A stretch of 64,000 bases of DNA, from assembly GCF_052324685.1 (NCBI RefSeq), contig NW_027506877.1, forward strand, positions 2,288,764 through 2,352,763, written 5' to 3'. Under the pieces are notes generated by a model. That model ran no database searches, was not told the origin of the DNA, and saw only the letters and a program-made list of their open reading frames with translations. The DNA is from Brachyhypopomus gauderio. Lineage: Eukaryota > Chordata > Actinopteri > Gymnotiformes > Hypopomidae. Position numbers and translations under genes: made by a program. This document shows, in pieces, positions 24,855 to 35,504 of this stretch; the stretch's first letter is position 1, and each line of letters opens with the position of its first letter.

Positions 24855-25358
24855 TCAAAAATGAAACGAGCAGGAGTTTAAGCGCAAGCAGAAAGGGTGT
24901 GACAAATTTTTGTCGCGCAAGCAACTATCTCCTCGTGCGCGAGAGTAGTTTTTTTCGCGCGGGGAAGCATTTTTGACTTGGATTTGACCCCATAGTAATC
25001 TCTGTCCGCCCTCACAGTGGTAAATCCGTTCAGGTGAACACGAGAGTCCGATACGTTCTGGTTCAGGCAGGACTCCGTACTCACGGTACTCGCGCTGTGT
25101 CCGGATGAGAGCAGAGAGTTCGTCCGTCTTGTTCGCCAGTGATCGCACGTAGTCCATGGTGATGGAAGGGAGACAGGGCTTGTATCTCCTTTTCCTCTCC
25201 CGCCGCTTGTGTCCCGCTCTGCACCCTCTGTACGGTCGCCTCAGCTCGGCTGGAAGCTCCGGTCGAGACACAAACAACGGCGGCGTCTTCCGCAGCGCGA
25301 GCAGCTGATCCCGCGAGTAAACAATGCGGTGATGATGAGAGTAGTCTTGTAACTCCAA
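24855..25358 (-). pseudogene. Non-LTR retrotransposon ORF2 N-terminal fragment, minus strand
   Basis: The minus-strand frame contains ELPAELRRPYRGCRAGHKRR, RRYKPCLPSITMDYVRSLAN and DELSALIRTQREYREY, the conserved linker and first endonuclease block of a fish LINE ORF2. After about residue 92 the continuation shifts frame (SCLNQNVSDSRVHLNGFTTV then RADRDYYG), and the match stops near 24970. Only the beginning of the endonuclease is present; reverse transcriptase is absent. LINE copies normally lose this end and keep the 3' end, so the fragment is unusual. The clade (L2/Rex/CR1) is not certain. Confidence 0.7.
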
Positions 25359-26419
25359 CTAAGTCTAAGAGCATATGCAAACTGTATTAATGCCCATTAC
25401 ATGCTAGAAGTGTAAGAAAAAAAACACGTTTAGTTTTCAGTTGAAAACAGACAAGAGACACAAAAGAAACAGAACGACTGTCATTGGCAACCGCACGGAG
25501 CAGCGCTGGAAGAGTTCATTTGCAAACTCCTATCTCCATTTATGTATTTTTTTTATTGATAGTGTGCGTCGTTCAATGCACAATAACACATGACTTATGA
25601 ATTAAATTGAATTTGAAATCCCTTGTTGTTTTTTGAAAGTTGAAAAAGTTCTGAAAGCCCTGCACTACCTGTTTCATTGTGCACCTGCAAGGAGGGAAGA
25701 CGTTGTGTTAGTGACCAAGTGTGACAGATTTCCTCTGCCATTTTGTGGACATCGCTGGCTGGAAAACCTTCCAGCAGTTGAGAGAGCCATAGAAATGTGG
25801 CCATATATTGTCTCCTATGTGGATAAGGTCAAAGCCAAGAAGCTCCCCAATCCAAGGTCATCATCGTATGACATCGTCGCAGAAGCACGGATGGATTCCA
25901 TTGTCCTGGCAAAGTTGCACTTCTTCACGAGTATCTTAAGAACTTTTCAGCCATTTCTCACTAAGTACCAGACAGATGCCCCAATGATTCGCTTCTTAGG
26001 CAGAGATTTGGAGGATCTAATCAGGGTAGGCCTAATGACAGCTGAAAATGTATTAAACGTTTAGTCATTTAAGCATCGTTACTTACAGAGGATATGAAAG
26101 ATAAAACAAAGTAATGAATTTTCAGCATGTTGATGTTTGTTGAATATGTTGTAAATACAGTAATACTTATTCAGATTTTGATTATAATAATTACTATGCC
26201 TGTGCTATTCTGTTTTCAGAGCCTTCTCAGGCGGTTTATAAAGCGAAATGTCCAGATTGATGTTTCCCCAGTAAATCTGGTCAAGCTTGATGTGACAGAC
26301 CAAAAATTTTGGGTCAGTCCAAAGCAAGTGGACATTGGCTTGGGAGCCACAGCTGCCCTCAAGGTACCATTTATTATCTTGGATGACTTCAACAATGTGC
26401 TACATCAGCTGCAAGTCAT

Positions 26420-26611
26420 GGCCTGGCAGTTAGGGAACTGGTCTTGTGACCAGAGGGTCGTGAGTTCAATTCCCAGACCTGAGGCCATGACTGAGGTGCC
26501 CCTGAGCAAGACCCTTAACCCTCAATTGCTCACTTGTAAAAAAAAAATGAGATAAAAATGTAAGTCGCTCTGGATAAGGGCGTCTGCCAAATGCCATAAA
26601 ATGTAAAATGT
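26420..26611 (+). mobile_element. tRNA-derived SINE with 7-bp target duplication
   Basis: The head carries an A-box-like TGGCAGTTAGG and a B-box-like GAGTTCAATTCCC, then 'gaggtgcccctgagcaag', a short A run, and the tail phrase TAAGTCGCTCTGGATAAGGG plus CGTCTGCCAAATGCC typical of a widespread fish SINE. AAGTCAT flanks both sides (26413-26419, 26612-26618). It sits in an intron of the decayed hAT-derived gene, same strand. Confidence 0.85.
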
Positions 26612-27116
26612 AAGTCATTTCACTACTTAAGTATTTATTCAAAAACAACCAAGAGAATAGATTAAGATTAGAAATCAAGCAGTTGACTTATTCACAGGAT
26701 TTTAAAAATGTTGTGTAGTGTAAGTTACACATAGGGAGAGTTTATTTGATGTTTCAGGTGACATATGACTTTTGTGCATTTGACAGGGCGTGTCAGGCAG
26801 TCAGGGTGGAAGTGAGCGTGATGTGTTACAGTTCATGTGAGACAGCCAGAGTACTCTGTCAAAAATTTGTCAGAACATTCTATTGAAGTGCCCACTGAAG
26901 TACCCCACTGTCCGAAATATGCTGTGCCTGGACCCCCAAAAGATGCACACTGAACCAGACATGTGCTTGAAAAAAATGAAGGCCCTCATCATGAAATTTG
27001 TGCAGGACAAGAAGTTGTCAGGAGGAGTCACAGCGGGTAACATCTGTAGACATATTAGAAATAAGAACAGTTACCTATGGTTTAGCAAAGGGAGTCTTTA
27101 GGCACCTTCTTTAAAC

Positions 27117-27313
27117 CAGTGGTTTTAAAAGTGGACACTAAGGGAATCATTTATTCTCACTATAATTCCAACAATAAATCACACAGTGACAGAATGTATG
27201 ACAATTTTGGTCATAGGATTCATACACTTTTTGTAATAAGACCTCTAAAAGCAAAAATCTGTGGTCTAATTTGTGCCAGGGGTCCTTGACATGAGAAAGC
27301 TTGAGAACCACTG
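27117..27313. mobile_element. hAT MITE (CAGTGGTT termini)
   Basis: 197 bp, starting CAGTGGTTTTAAAAGTG and ending TTGAGAACCACTG, imperfect inverted repeats. The flanking octamers are ctttaaac and ctctaaat, six of eight identical, consistent with an aged 8-bp duplication. It is also within an intron of the decayed hAT-derived gene. Confidence 0.7.
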
Positions 27314-28384
27314 CTCTAAATGTTATTGCATCTCACCCTTCAATGTCGTTGACTAAGACAATATCTTATTTCAGTAAATATCCATATTTTAGATGTCAAG
27401 TTATACTAGCCTATTACTTGCATCTTTTTAGTATTTTATTTTATTGGAAACATAGCCTAGTAGGAGTTGTAACACATGTCTGTAGGCCTAATAAATGTTC
27501 TTAGACTTAGTTCAAATATAGTTGGAAATGTGAGATTCATTTTCCAGAGTATACTGAATATAAATCTCTTGTGATTTCCACAAAATATCATTTTAACTGG
27601 AAAATATACAAATGTGTTTGTCTTTATGTAAATGCAGGTGATAAGACTGCACAGCAGTTTCAGAAGTTCCTATTCAATGAGGCCAGAGGAGAGAAATTAA
27701 TGGTTTTCAGTGCATTGGATGGGACATTGCGAGTTGACAGCTTCCTGCATAAGGCCATGGATGAATATGCAGAACTTTGGAGCTTTGGAGCATGGATTCC
27801 CCTAAACAAGGAGGTGGAGATGTGCAATATGTACGAGGACACTATAGTCTCACAGAGATTGATCTGCGACTATGTGAGGATGTGTGGTGGAGTGGTCACC
27901 ACAAAGTGCCACTAACTAAAGAGCTGCGACCAAGATGGCAGAACTCATCTCTAAATCCCAACTTTATGAGAAAACGATGCAAGGACAAGAGAGGGGAGTT
28001 GATGGACCTAGACCATGAAATTGAGAAGAGAGTGGCAGACCTACGCTAAATGTCTTGGAGAATTTTGACCTCTGTTCATTGGTTTCTCTCTAAGATTCAT
28101 GTGATAACATTTTGTGTTGTTTTGCAAACAGGCTGTTTTGAAGACTTTTTCTTAAAGCTTATCTACAACGCAGACTGCTTTACGTGTTATTTTATAATTC
28201 TGTATGGTTTCTACATGCAGGTCAGTGTGTTGTATGCTGCTTATGTATCTTATGCTGGCTCTGTTCTGCATCACAGTGGAACAAAATTGACAAGATTGTT
28301 GATAAAAAATGGGAAACGTTAAGTTTTGATTTTCAAAATGGGAGACAATAAATTGAAAATTTTTTACCAAAGTAATTTTTGGGT

Positions 28385-28453
28385 CTTATTATATGTATTG
28401 AGGTCTTAAAAATGTCTTTAAAATCATTAAATTTTACTTTTAAAATGGTGCAA
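28385..28453 (+). mobile_element. hAT right-end fragment
   Basis: Contains GGTCTTAAAAATGTCTTTAA, then AATCATTAAATTTTAC, and ends GCAAGAACCCTG. This is the right terminus matching the family whose left end is at 12077. The flanks do not match those at 12077, so it is a separate truncated copy. Confidence 0.6.
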
Positions 28454-28459
28454 GAACCC

Positions 28460-28960
28460 TGACCTAGCATTTGTTGAGGTCGTAGGGTTAGGGTTGGGTA
28501 ATGACCTACTGGACCTGGGAGTGGTGGAAGCGCTTACTGGAGCGAAGTTGCTCTTTGCTGTCTGATGGACGATACTGTTTTTGGTGGATGCCAAGATGAC
28601 ATTCTCTCCTTGGAATGCGTAGTGCACAGAGTAAAGAGAGAGATGGGATAATGACTTAGGTTTGTTGAGGGTCTGGTCACCCTAGCTCCAGTGCAACTTG
28701 GGACTTGGGGAAGGTGTTTTTGTATTCTAGCAAGACAGTTCCATGCACACAGCAAAGTCCATAAAGACATGGTTTATGTGTTAAATTCCAGAGGCCTGAC
28801 CTCAACCCTACTGAACACCTTTGGGATGAAGTGATTACATTGGTGACCTAGCTAAATGGAAGTCCCACAGAAACTATAAAATCTTGTAGAAAGTATTCTT
28901 GGATGAGTGGTTTTGGTTTTGGACTGGGAGGGACAAAAAGTATATATAAGAGAGAGGGGG
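28460..28960 (+). mobile_element. Tc1/mariner transposase remnant
   Basis: Translating 28735-28845 gives DSSMHTAKSIKTWF and, after a frameshift, PDLNPTEHLWDE. These match the second and third catalytic blocks of Tc1-like transposases (…DNxPxHTAK… and PDLNPIEHLWDE). Stops and frameshifts make it dead. Upstream sequence (28560-28720) resembles the preceding linker only weakly. The ends are not resolved. Confidence 0.7.
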
Positions 28961-29743
28961 GGGGGCATTTTGGTTTTGTTCATGGAAGTGAATCGTATGA
29001 ATCTGCACTAAGGCTTAATGTATAGGCAAGTTAGACCTTTGTGTGGTATAAAGTAGGTGAAGTGCACCATTTCACAGATTTGAAATGATTGCAGTGTACT
29101 GTAGCACAGGAGCTGGTGGTAACCTGTTTCTGTAGTAAAGACGCTGATTTCATTAATGTAGAAATCAATCCAAATAAATGAAAAATGTCAAATAATTTTT
29201 GAAAATCATATGTAGCTCCATTCTGTATTACCTACTTTGTTCCAACATCATTCTCTGTAAACTGTATGTGGTAGACTGCAGTTTTTACTACCTGGAAAGA
29301 CACTTCAGATATATTTAATCAGGGCCAACATTTCATAGATTTAACGGCTTTCGAAGACCTGTTGTTTTCAGTGGAGAATCAGTGCATATGTAGGCCAGGG
29401 CCAAGCTCAAAATGTCCCAAGGTAACTGGCCTAGACCAGACATGTCAGAGGAGGAGGATATGCTTGTGTGTGCATGTGTGTGTGTGCTCCACTTTAGCAC
29501 AGCTCTTCTCCAGAAGGCCATATGGGTCCTGCTGGGTCCCAGCCTGTCTCTCCTGCTGCTCCACAGTGCCGCAGCACGGTTCTGATCAGCCCAGCTCCAA
29601 CTCACACTGCTGGGGGCTCGCGGCCAGAATACAGCACATGCACGGGCTCTGGTGTCCTTGAGTTTAAGTTACACAATGTGCGTAGAGTGTTTTGGTTCCT
29701 CTTCCCGATTAAAGCATTAGGAATAGTATTTGTGTTCCGTGTC

Positions 29744-29992
29744 AGGGCTGCACAATATGACAGAGAAAAAAAGTATGTTGTACATCTTGTAACATTAGAG
29801 CACAAAGAGGAACCATCAGTGATGTGGCTAAGATATGCCTGTTATTTTGACCAAAATCATGTGCTTGTCATGTTTACAAAAATGTACTTTTTAAAGAGTG
29901 TTTTCTTGAAGATGGAACCCTCCTTCCGTATCAGTGTTGCAAAGGCCAACATTTCAATAATGATAAATGAATCATATTTATTGTGAAGCCCT
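29744..29992. mobile_element. Probable hAT MITE with CAGGGCTGCACAATA terminus
   Basis: The left end CAGGGCTGCACAATATGA is a familiar hAT-type fish repeat start. The right end reads TTTATTGTGAAGCCCTA, an imperfect inverted partner. The flanking octamers ttccgtgt and gtcttgaa do not match, so either the duplication has decayed or the true end is the second repeat copy at 30071. Confidence 0.45.
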
Positions 29993-30071
29993 AGTCTTGA
30001 ATGTTTATCTGAACTGACCAATAGGCCAACATTTCAATAATGATAAATGAATCATATTTATTGTGAAGCCC
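29943..30071. repeat. Exact 49-bp direct repeat, 80-bp period
   Basis: Positions 29943-29991 and 30023-30071 are identical (AGGCCAACATTTCAATAATG … TTGTGAAGCCC). The first copy ends GTGAAGCCCTA, an inverted match to CAGGGCTGCACAATA at about 29744, so the repeat probably represents duplicated right ends of a hAT-like MITE (29744-29992). Confidence 0.75.
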
Positions 30072-30079
30072 AATTCTGG

Positions 30080-31589
30080 AGTGAACTTCCATTTGCAGTA
30101 TTTTTTCTTAAGGGATCTTTTGTCATGAATATGTAAAAACGTGATTAAGCGAAAACCAAAATTAGCACAGCTTCTTAAAATAGTGCTGATATATGTTTTG
30201 CAGCAGGTCTGATGTGTTTCCGGCATCTCCTTAATTAGCCGTGTATGATGTGTGGCCATCAGAGCTGTGAAATGGACCCGTTTTGTGCAATCAAGCCCTT
30301 TGAAACTGAAAAGTGAAACTTGCCAGTCTCCAACACAGCTCGCGGCCTCACTGACATCCCCCCTGTGCATAAGAAAACATCACTTTGATCTGATTACACA
30401 AGAGCTTTTTGGCTTCACAGTCATATTTGGCAGATACGTGCACACACAGTCAGAAAGTCCCGAGAAGGAAAAGGCTAGATCAGAGATCAGAGTTGCAGTG
30501 AGGGGGGGCTGAGGGGGAGTCAGGTCCTCCAAGAGTGTTTCTGCTCATGCGTTTGGGTTGTGTGTGTGGGGTTAGGCAGGGGACCTGGAACAATGGAGAC
30601 AGTCATGTTGCTCCAGCAGCCAAGCAGGGCCTCCACATGTTTCCAATCAGGTCCGCTGCATGTGACAGACCTGCACGGAAACGTGTTTGATAAGACCAGG
30701 GGACACGGGCGACGGGCCTGCTCTTCTTCCTCAGTCCTCTTCATCTCAGCGCAGTATTCAGCCTGTAGTTATCGGAGACATAAGATTGGACAAACAACAT
30801 CTAGGTGAGCCAAGTTCTGGTTTAGGGTGGGGGTGCATACGCGCACCAGATGTGTGCTTAGGGAGGGGTGAACATGTGGAGGAATGGGTGTAAAGAGTGG
30901 GTTTTTTTTTTCTTTTTGCTGAACCCGGTGCATTCTTCGAGGAAGGAAATTTTACTTTACATTGTCCAAATGCAGCTTTTAAAAACTCGTCCCTCAAACG
31001 TCCTTCTCTTCTAACATAAGATTGTGTACTGACGTTCAATATAACTTATTGACATCAGTGAGACGGCACTTGTGGAAGCCTGTGCTATTCTGATAGCTGG
31101 TTTTTGTTGTTTGTTTTATCTGAAAGATGCTGTTTACTGTGTGAACTCCAGTGCTCCAGGGATTACGATTCTTATGCACGAGTTGCAAACAGCACCCCCT
31201 TTACTGTCAGCCAACCAAACACGTTTCTAAATTGAACTGTCAAAATGGAGCGCGCCAGACACGATAACTCCGTCGAGAAATTATGCAGTTATGTGTAAGA
31301 GTCAGCGGATCAGTTGGGTGTAAATACCCTCCAGCTGGACAGGGTTGTGTATGCGTGACGTCTAATATCTGCTGAAGGACATTGGGCTTTTGAAACCTCC
31401 CTCGCAGGTTTCGATGCTGGAAGAATGTTTCCTATTGTAGGGTAATAGAGCTCCGCACAGTGGACAATCAATTGCAATACAAAAAAAATGCCTCCACTGT
31501 ACTCACGAATCGGATCCAGGTTCTTCAGCAACAGAGTTCATCGCAAGGAAAACATACATTAACAAGAGTGGGAGACAACAGAAAAGAAG
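30080..31589 (+). promoter_or_regulatory. nhsl2: Presumed nhsl2 5' flank and 5'UTR
   Basis: No coding frame has a recognisable domain here. The segment precedes the nhsl2 start codon without an obvious TATA box or CpG block. The promoter role is inferred from position only. Confidence 0.35.
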
Positions 31590-31866
31590 ATGCCGTTTTG
31601 CAAGCGAACAATAGCGCCCAAAGATGTGTGCAAAAGTGCTACGAAGACTCGGGGGGCGATTTTCACGGACTTGGTGGACGTTTGCGGCTTTACCCTGTGC
31701 TCCATTCTCAGACAGCTCTCGGATTTATCCAGGCAGTCGGTCAGCATCCTGGAGGAGCTCGAGGGCGAGCTCGCGACCATTTGTTATCGATCCGGAACGC
31801 TGGAGAACAAAGTTATTAATTTGCAAAGACACATATCAGTACTTGCGAGCAAACCGCCACTAAAGA
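31590..31866 (+). CDS. nhsl2: NHS-like protein 2 (Nhsl2), coding exon 1, WAVE-homology domain
   Basis: NHS-family proteins are scaffolds that bind the WAVE/Scar and Abi machinery and shape the actin cytoskeleton at cell edges and junctions. The exon encodes 92 residues starting MPFCKRTIAP. The helical block SILRQLSDLSRQSVSILEEL followed by EGELATICYRSGTLENKV and a basic tail (NLQRHISVL) corresponds to the N-terminal WAVE-homology domain, and the 'LRQLSDL' and 'LEELEG' patches match human NHSL2 better than NHS or NHSL1 as I remember them. The donor A|GTAAGA at 31867 leaves phase 1. In the ORF the frame runs to 31940, but that is intronic read-through. The next conserved NHS-family exon (a TAPWHQQENVF-type block) was not found up to 64000, so the rest of the gene lies downstream. 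Human NHSL2 is near RPS4X and CITED1. Confidence 0.85.
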
Positions 31867-32857
31867 GTAAGATGCCCACAATTACTTTCAGCTCACTAAA
31901 AAATCGTATTGCTTGTTTTAATCACTTGTTATTTTCTTAACCCAAGTTCAAGGCTAGCTTTGGTTCATGTCGATGAAATATCTAAGCTGTTGCAGCGTTC
32001 AATAGATGACAAAAGTATGTGATCACATGACTTTATAATTGTTGTATTATCACATGCCCTCTTACACAACACACATATCAAAGTTGAAGTATCTTAGACT
32101 ATTGATACCTGCCTTGCCGCCGTTTGGAGAAGTGAAAATGAATCACGACTAAGGCGCGTGTCTGTACTGTATTATTTATTAGCGACATTACCCCAATTTG
32201 TAGGAATGTTTATGTATTTGGCACATATGTGATTTGATATTTAAGTAGATCGAATAACAGCGGAACAGATTTGTAAGCCAAGACACAATGTTGTTAATGA
32301 AATCAAGAGGCGTTTGTTTACATCCATTTGCTGCTGTGTAGGCTGCCGTCGGCCCCTATTATAATTTCCAGCGTAACTAAGCTACAGGGCAGAGTAAGAG
32401 AGATAAATACTACAAGAGTATATTATGTGTCCACACACAAAAACTTAAACCATAGATAGAATCGCTATAGAGTCCAGCACAAGCAAGAGATTCACTTGTC
32501 TAAACAAGAGAATCTGTGTATCCACCGAAGTCATTTGACAGCTATCCAGATTTAAGCCTGAATAGATCTTCTGTCAGTTCCTCATTATCAGCAGACAAAA
32601 AGCTTGAACTTGGTCCGCAAATCGTATTAATCGAAATCAAATTCATCAGTCAAAATGACTTTAACACCCGCTCGTCTTCATACTTCTTAATTTTCATTTT
32701 CTGTTCCACAGTTTTGGCATGCTCTTCCAATACCTCCTCCTACGCTGCTCTGTGTTGCTATGCTGAAGAAGAGCAGGACGTTTCCCGTGTCCACTTCCTT
32801 TGTCTTAGCAGAGGATGGTGAACCTTGATCCAGGATGTCTGGGAATGTGGCACAGTC

Positions 32858-33056
32858 CATCTTTGGTGTACCTCTGGTTGGAGAAGTCCATCTTTGGTGT
32901 ACCTCTGTGGTTAAGGGATAAATTGATCTTTGGTGTGCCTCTGTAGTTGGAGGAGAACTATGTCTTTGGTGTACCCCTATGGCTTTAGGAATAGTTAATC
33001 TTTGGTGTACCTCTGGTTGGAAGAGAAGTCCATCTTTGGTGTACCGCTGTTCTTGG
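32858..33056. repeat. Minisatellite, about six degenerate ~35-45-bp units
   Basis: Each unit contains ATCTTTGGTGTACCTCTG followed by a variable GGTTGGA(A)GAGAAGTCC-like spacer. Starts are near 32858, 32889, 32925, 32966, 32998 and 33031. On the minus strand it is open and encodes repeated (R/E)VHQR(W/L) motifs, a shadow of the repeat. Confidence 0.8.
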
Positions 33057-33760
33057 AAGAGAGCATTTGTTAAGGAGGCCCGGGGTGAAGCCTTGGTCAC
33101 TAGCAGACTGGTGACAGTCTGGTGACAGCTCAGCATGGGGCGTTAATCCAAGATCTCATTCATCTCATCTGAATCCATCTCATCCAGTTTTTGATCAAAT
33201 ATGTTGTGTGCACATTTGCATGCACAAAAGATATAGATGTTGTAAACAAGGCTGAAACCCATATTCAAACCTTTGTACGTGCCACTTTAACTTTCCCACA
33301 CAGTATAACTCTGTACCATCTCCTTTCTCTCTCTTCACTTGCTAAGCTGCATGTTGTCGTGAGTAAATAGGCAGCATGCTCTCGTGCAGTTCTTAACTCT
33401 TTATCTGTGGTGGATGCTACAGATTAATATACCAAGGTGGCCTTATCTCTGTCTCTGATAGCTATGGGTTGAACACTGCACTTAAATGAACTCTGTGTGC
33501 TGGGCTTCAGATGTATGACTTTCTGGTGATGTCTGATATATTCAGTTTTTATTTAAATGCTGCTAGTGCTTATAGAGAGTCGAACCTTGAAATTAATAAT
33601 GTAAAGAGTAATAGTTGTGAAGACAGATGTTACAGGAGGCCTGCCCTAAAGGCAGACATTCTTGTATGGCTTTCTTGTGCCTGAAAAACAAGCTGCTTTA
33701 GCTTCGTTCACGTGTCTTTTGTAGTCAGAAAGATTAAGAGCAATTGTAATGAGGCAGAGT

Positions 33761-33763
<3 letters not shown>

Positions 33764-33814
<51 letters not shown>
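33764..33814. repeat. (GA)n microsatellite
   Basis: Uninterrupted AG/GA run of about 51 bp, followed to 33950 by imperfect GAGA and a poly(G) run (33937-33947). It marks the abrupt start of the microsatellite-rich compartment. Confidence 0.95.
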
Positions 33815-33817
<3 letters not shown>

Positions 33818-34712
33818 GTAAGCGACATGATAGAGAGGGTGAATAAGAGAGCTGAGGGGGGAGGGAGATGTAGAAAGAGGAAGAAAGAGAATGAGTGGGA
33901 GAGATAGTGGGAGAGAGAGAGATAGTGAGAGAGAGGGGGGGGGGGGGCAGGCCAAATCTGAATAGAGTGACGGAGATTGTTCTAGTGGGGAAGATAAATT
34001 CAGGTAAAATGCAGAAGAAACTATTAACAACTTCCTGTCTTGGCTGTGTGCCCGAGTCCCCTCTTGTGTGCCACAATCCCCCCCTCCTCCCCCTATAATT
34101 CAAATCATGTTATTTTTCTCCTCTATTGCTTTCTTGGCTCTGTCTCTGGTTGCTGCGGCAACATTCCAGCTGTGTTAGGTGCCAGAAGTAAGCCAGATCA
34201 GCCTTTCTGTCTTAAAGACTAAAGTGAAGCGTCCTGCGCAGAAGAATGTCTCCAATAAAAGTTAATGGAGTGCCACATTAACCCCCCTGCTCAATTATTT
34301 TGGAACGTTCCATTCCAAAGACGCAGCAGTGAGCACAAAGCAACCAATTTGTCAGCTGAAATCAAAAGCAACAGTTGCGCAACATGTCCAAAGAGCTCTG
34401 GCCCGTCCAAGAGCTATGTTACCACCCCTCCCCCTGTTTCTCTCTCTTTCTCTCTCTCCCTCTCTCCCTCTCTCCCTGTCTCCCATCCCGTGGGAAAACG
34501 AGGATGTCCAGTTGAGGGCTGAGAGTGGGATTTACATGGCTGGCCTGTCATGTTGACTGAGGCAGTGGTGAGCGCTTTAGCGTTCATGATGAGGTCATCT
34601 CGCCTCGGGGAGCAGTTTCATATAAATACATGCGCCTGACTGCAGGCAACAGGTCTGAGGTTTCAGTTCGCAAAAAAAAGATCAGTGCTGTGTTTTGAAG
34701 GACGAATTTTAC

Positions 34713-34714
<2 letters not shown>

Positions 34715-34755
<41 letters not shown>

Positions 34756-34756
34756 C

Positions 34757-34820
<64 letters not shown>
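34715..34820. repeat. (GT)n microsatellite
   Basis: About 106 bp of GT with one GCGTGCGTGCGT interruption near 34751-34762. Confidence 0.97.
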
Positions 34821-34825
<5 letters not shown>

Positions 34826-35439
34826 GTTTGACATGTGCAGTACAGTGCTTGGGTTTCCTGTTCTTGCACCCTGGATCTGGACAGTAGTACAGAACCTCTT
34901 GGCTGCAGAGTCTCTGGCTCTGGGGCCGAATGACACAAAGCATGTGTGCCCCCACTCCAACATCTTCCCTCTTCCATGCTGACGCAGCAGCTCGGCACAC
35001 CAGATGCTCCTGCTCTCAGGCTCTGAGTGCTGGACAAGACCACTAGAGTACGAGCCCACATGTTCCAGGAGGGACGTGGATGGGGGGGGCTCACACCTGC
35101 AGCCCAGCCGCAGGCGTTTGGTGCCGGACCTGCAGCGTTACACGGGCTGTGATACCCACCGGGCCTTGCGGGGGAGTGCGAGGTGCCCAGCGTGGCGGGA
35201 TCAGGTGGACGGAAACTTGGGCGGCACTTTCCATTTGCACGGCAGCGCGGGGGTCCGGTTTTCCATTACTTCAACAAAAAGTGTTCCTTGCTTTTTCGTT
35301 CTGCATATTTTGACAGCGCTCTGGAAATGGCAGGCCATCTCGCACACTGTGGATCCTGCGTTGTGTTTACTCTGTCTCTCCCTTCAGATTCATATCGTCC
35401 GAGAGCGCTGAGATCCACTTCCTTTAGACCACAGCGCAT

Positions 35440-35451
35440 GCACACACACAT

Positions 35452-35500
<49 letters not shown>
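35440..35500. repeat. (CA)n microsatellite
   Basis: About 60 bp of CA with one TAAA interruption near 35451. Confidence 0.95.

Positions 35501-35504
<4 letters not shown>

Larger units (their letters stand above)
25612..28049 (+). pseudogene. Decayed multi-exon hAT-transposase-derived gene
   Basis: Four to five exon-like blocks line up with an intron-containing family of hAT-like proteins in fish. They are about 25633-26022 (APARREDVVLVT, FPLPFCGHRWLENLPAVERA, LAKLHFFTSILRTFQPFLTK; donor GTAGGC), 26218-26361 (SLLRRFIKRNVQIDVSP, VSPKQVDIGLG), about 26860-27034 (CPLKYPTVRNM, KMKALIMKFVQDKKLSGGV) and 27637-28049 (QQFQKFLFNEARGE, LNKEVEMCNMYEDTIVSQRL, then KVPLTKELR in a shifted frame). The third block carries an in-frame stop before its conserved part. 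The fourth lacks the usual HGQATVERGFS-type dimerisation segment and has a frameshift at about 27895. It looks like a domesticated or long-resident transposase gene that has lost function. The upstream DNA-binding part was not found. Confidence 0.65.

Noticed and set aside
12077-28453. One 16-kb hAT element from the left end at 12077 to the right end at 28453
   Set aside because: Flanking octamers differ (gccaccta and acctagca) and another internal copy lies at 18333; these are separate truncated copies.
28485-28500. Interstitial telomeric repeat (AGGGTTAGGGTTGGG)
   Set aside because: Only two units; too short.
31867-31940. Extension of the nhsl2 frame past 31866
   Set aside because: A donor with GTAAGA at 31867 ends the exon where NHS-family similarity stops; the rest is intron read-through.
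35004-35411. 135-residue + frame
   Set aside because: No domain; overlaps other open frames in a GC-richer stretch and runs into (CA)n-flanked DNA.
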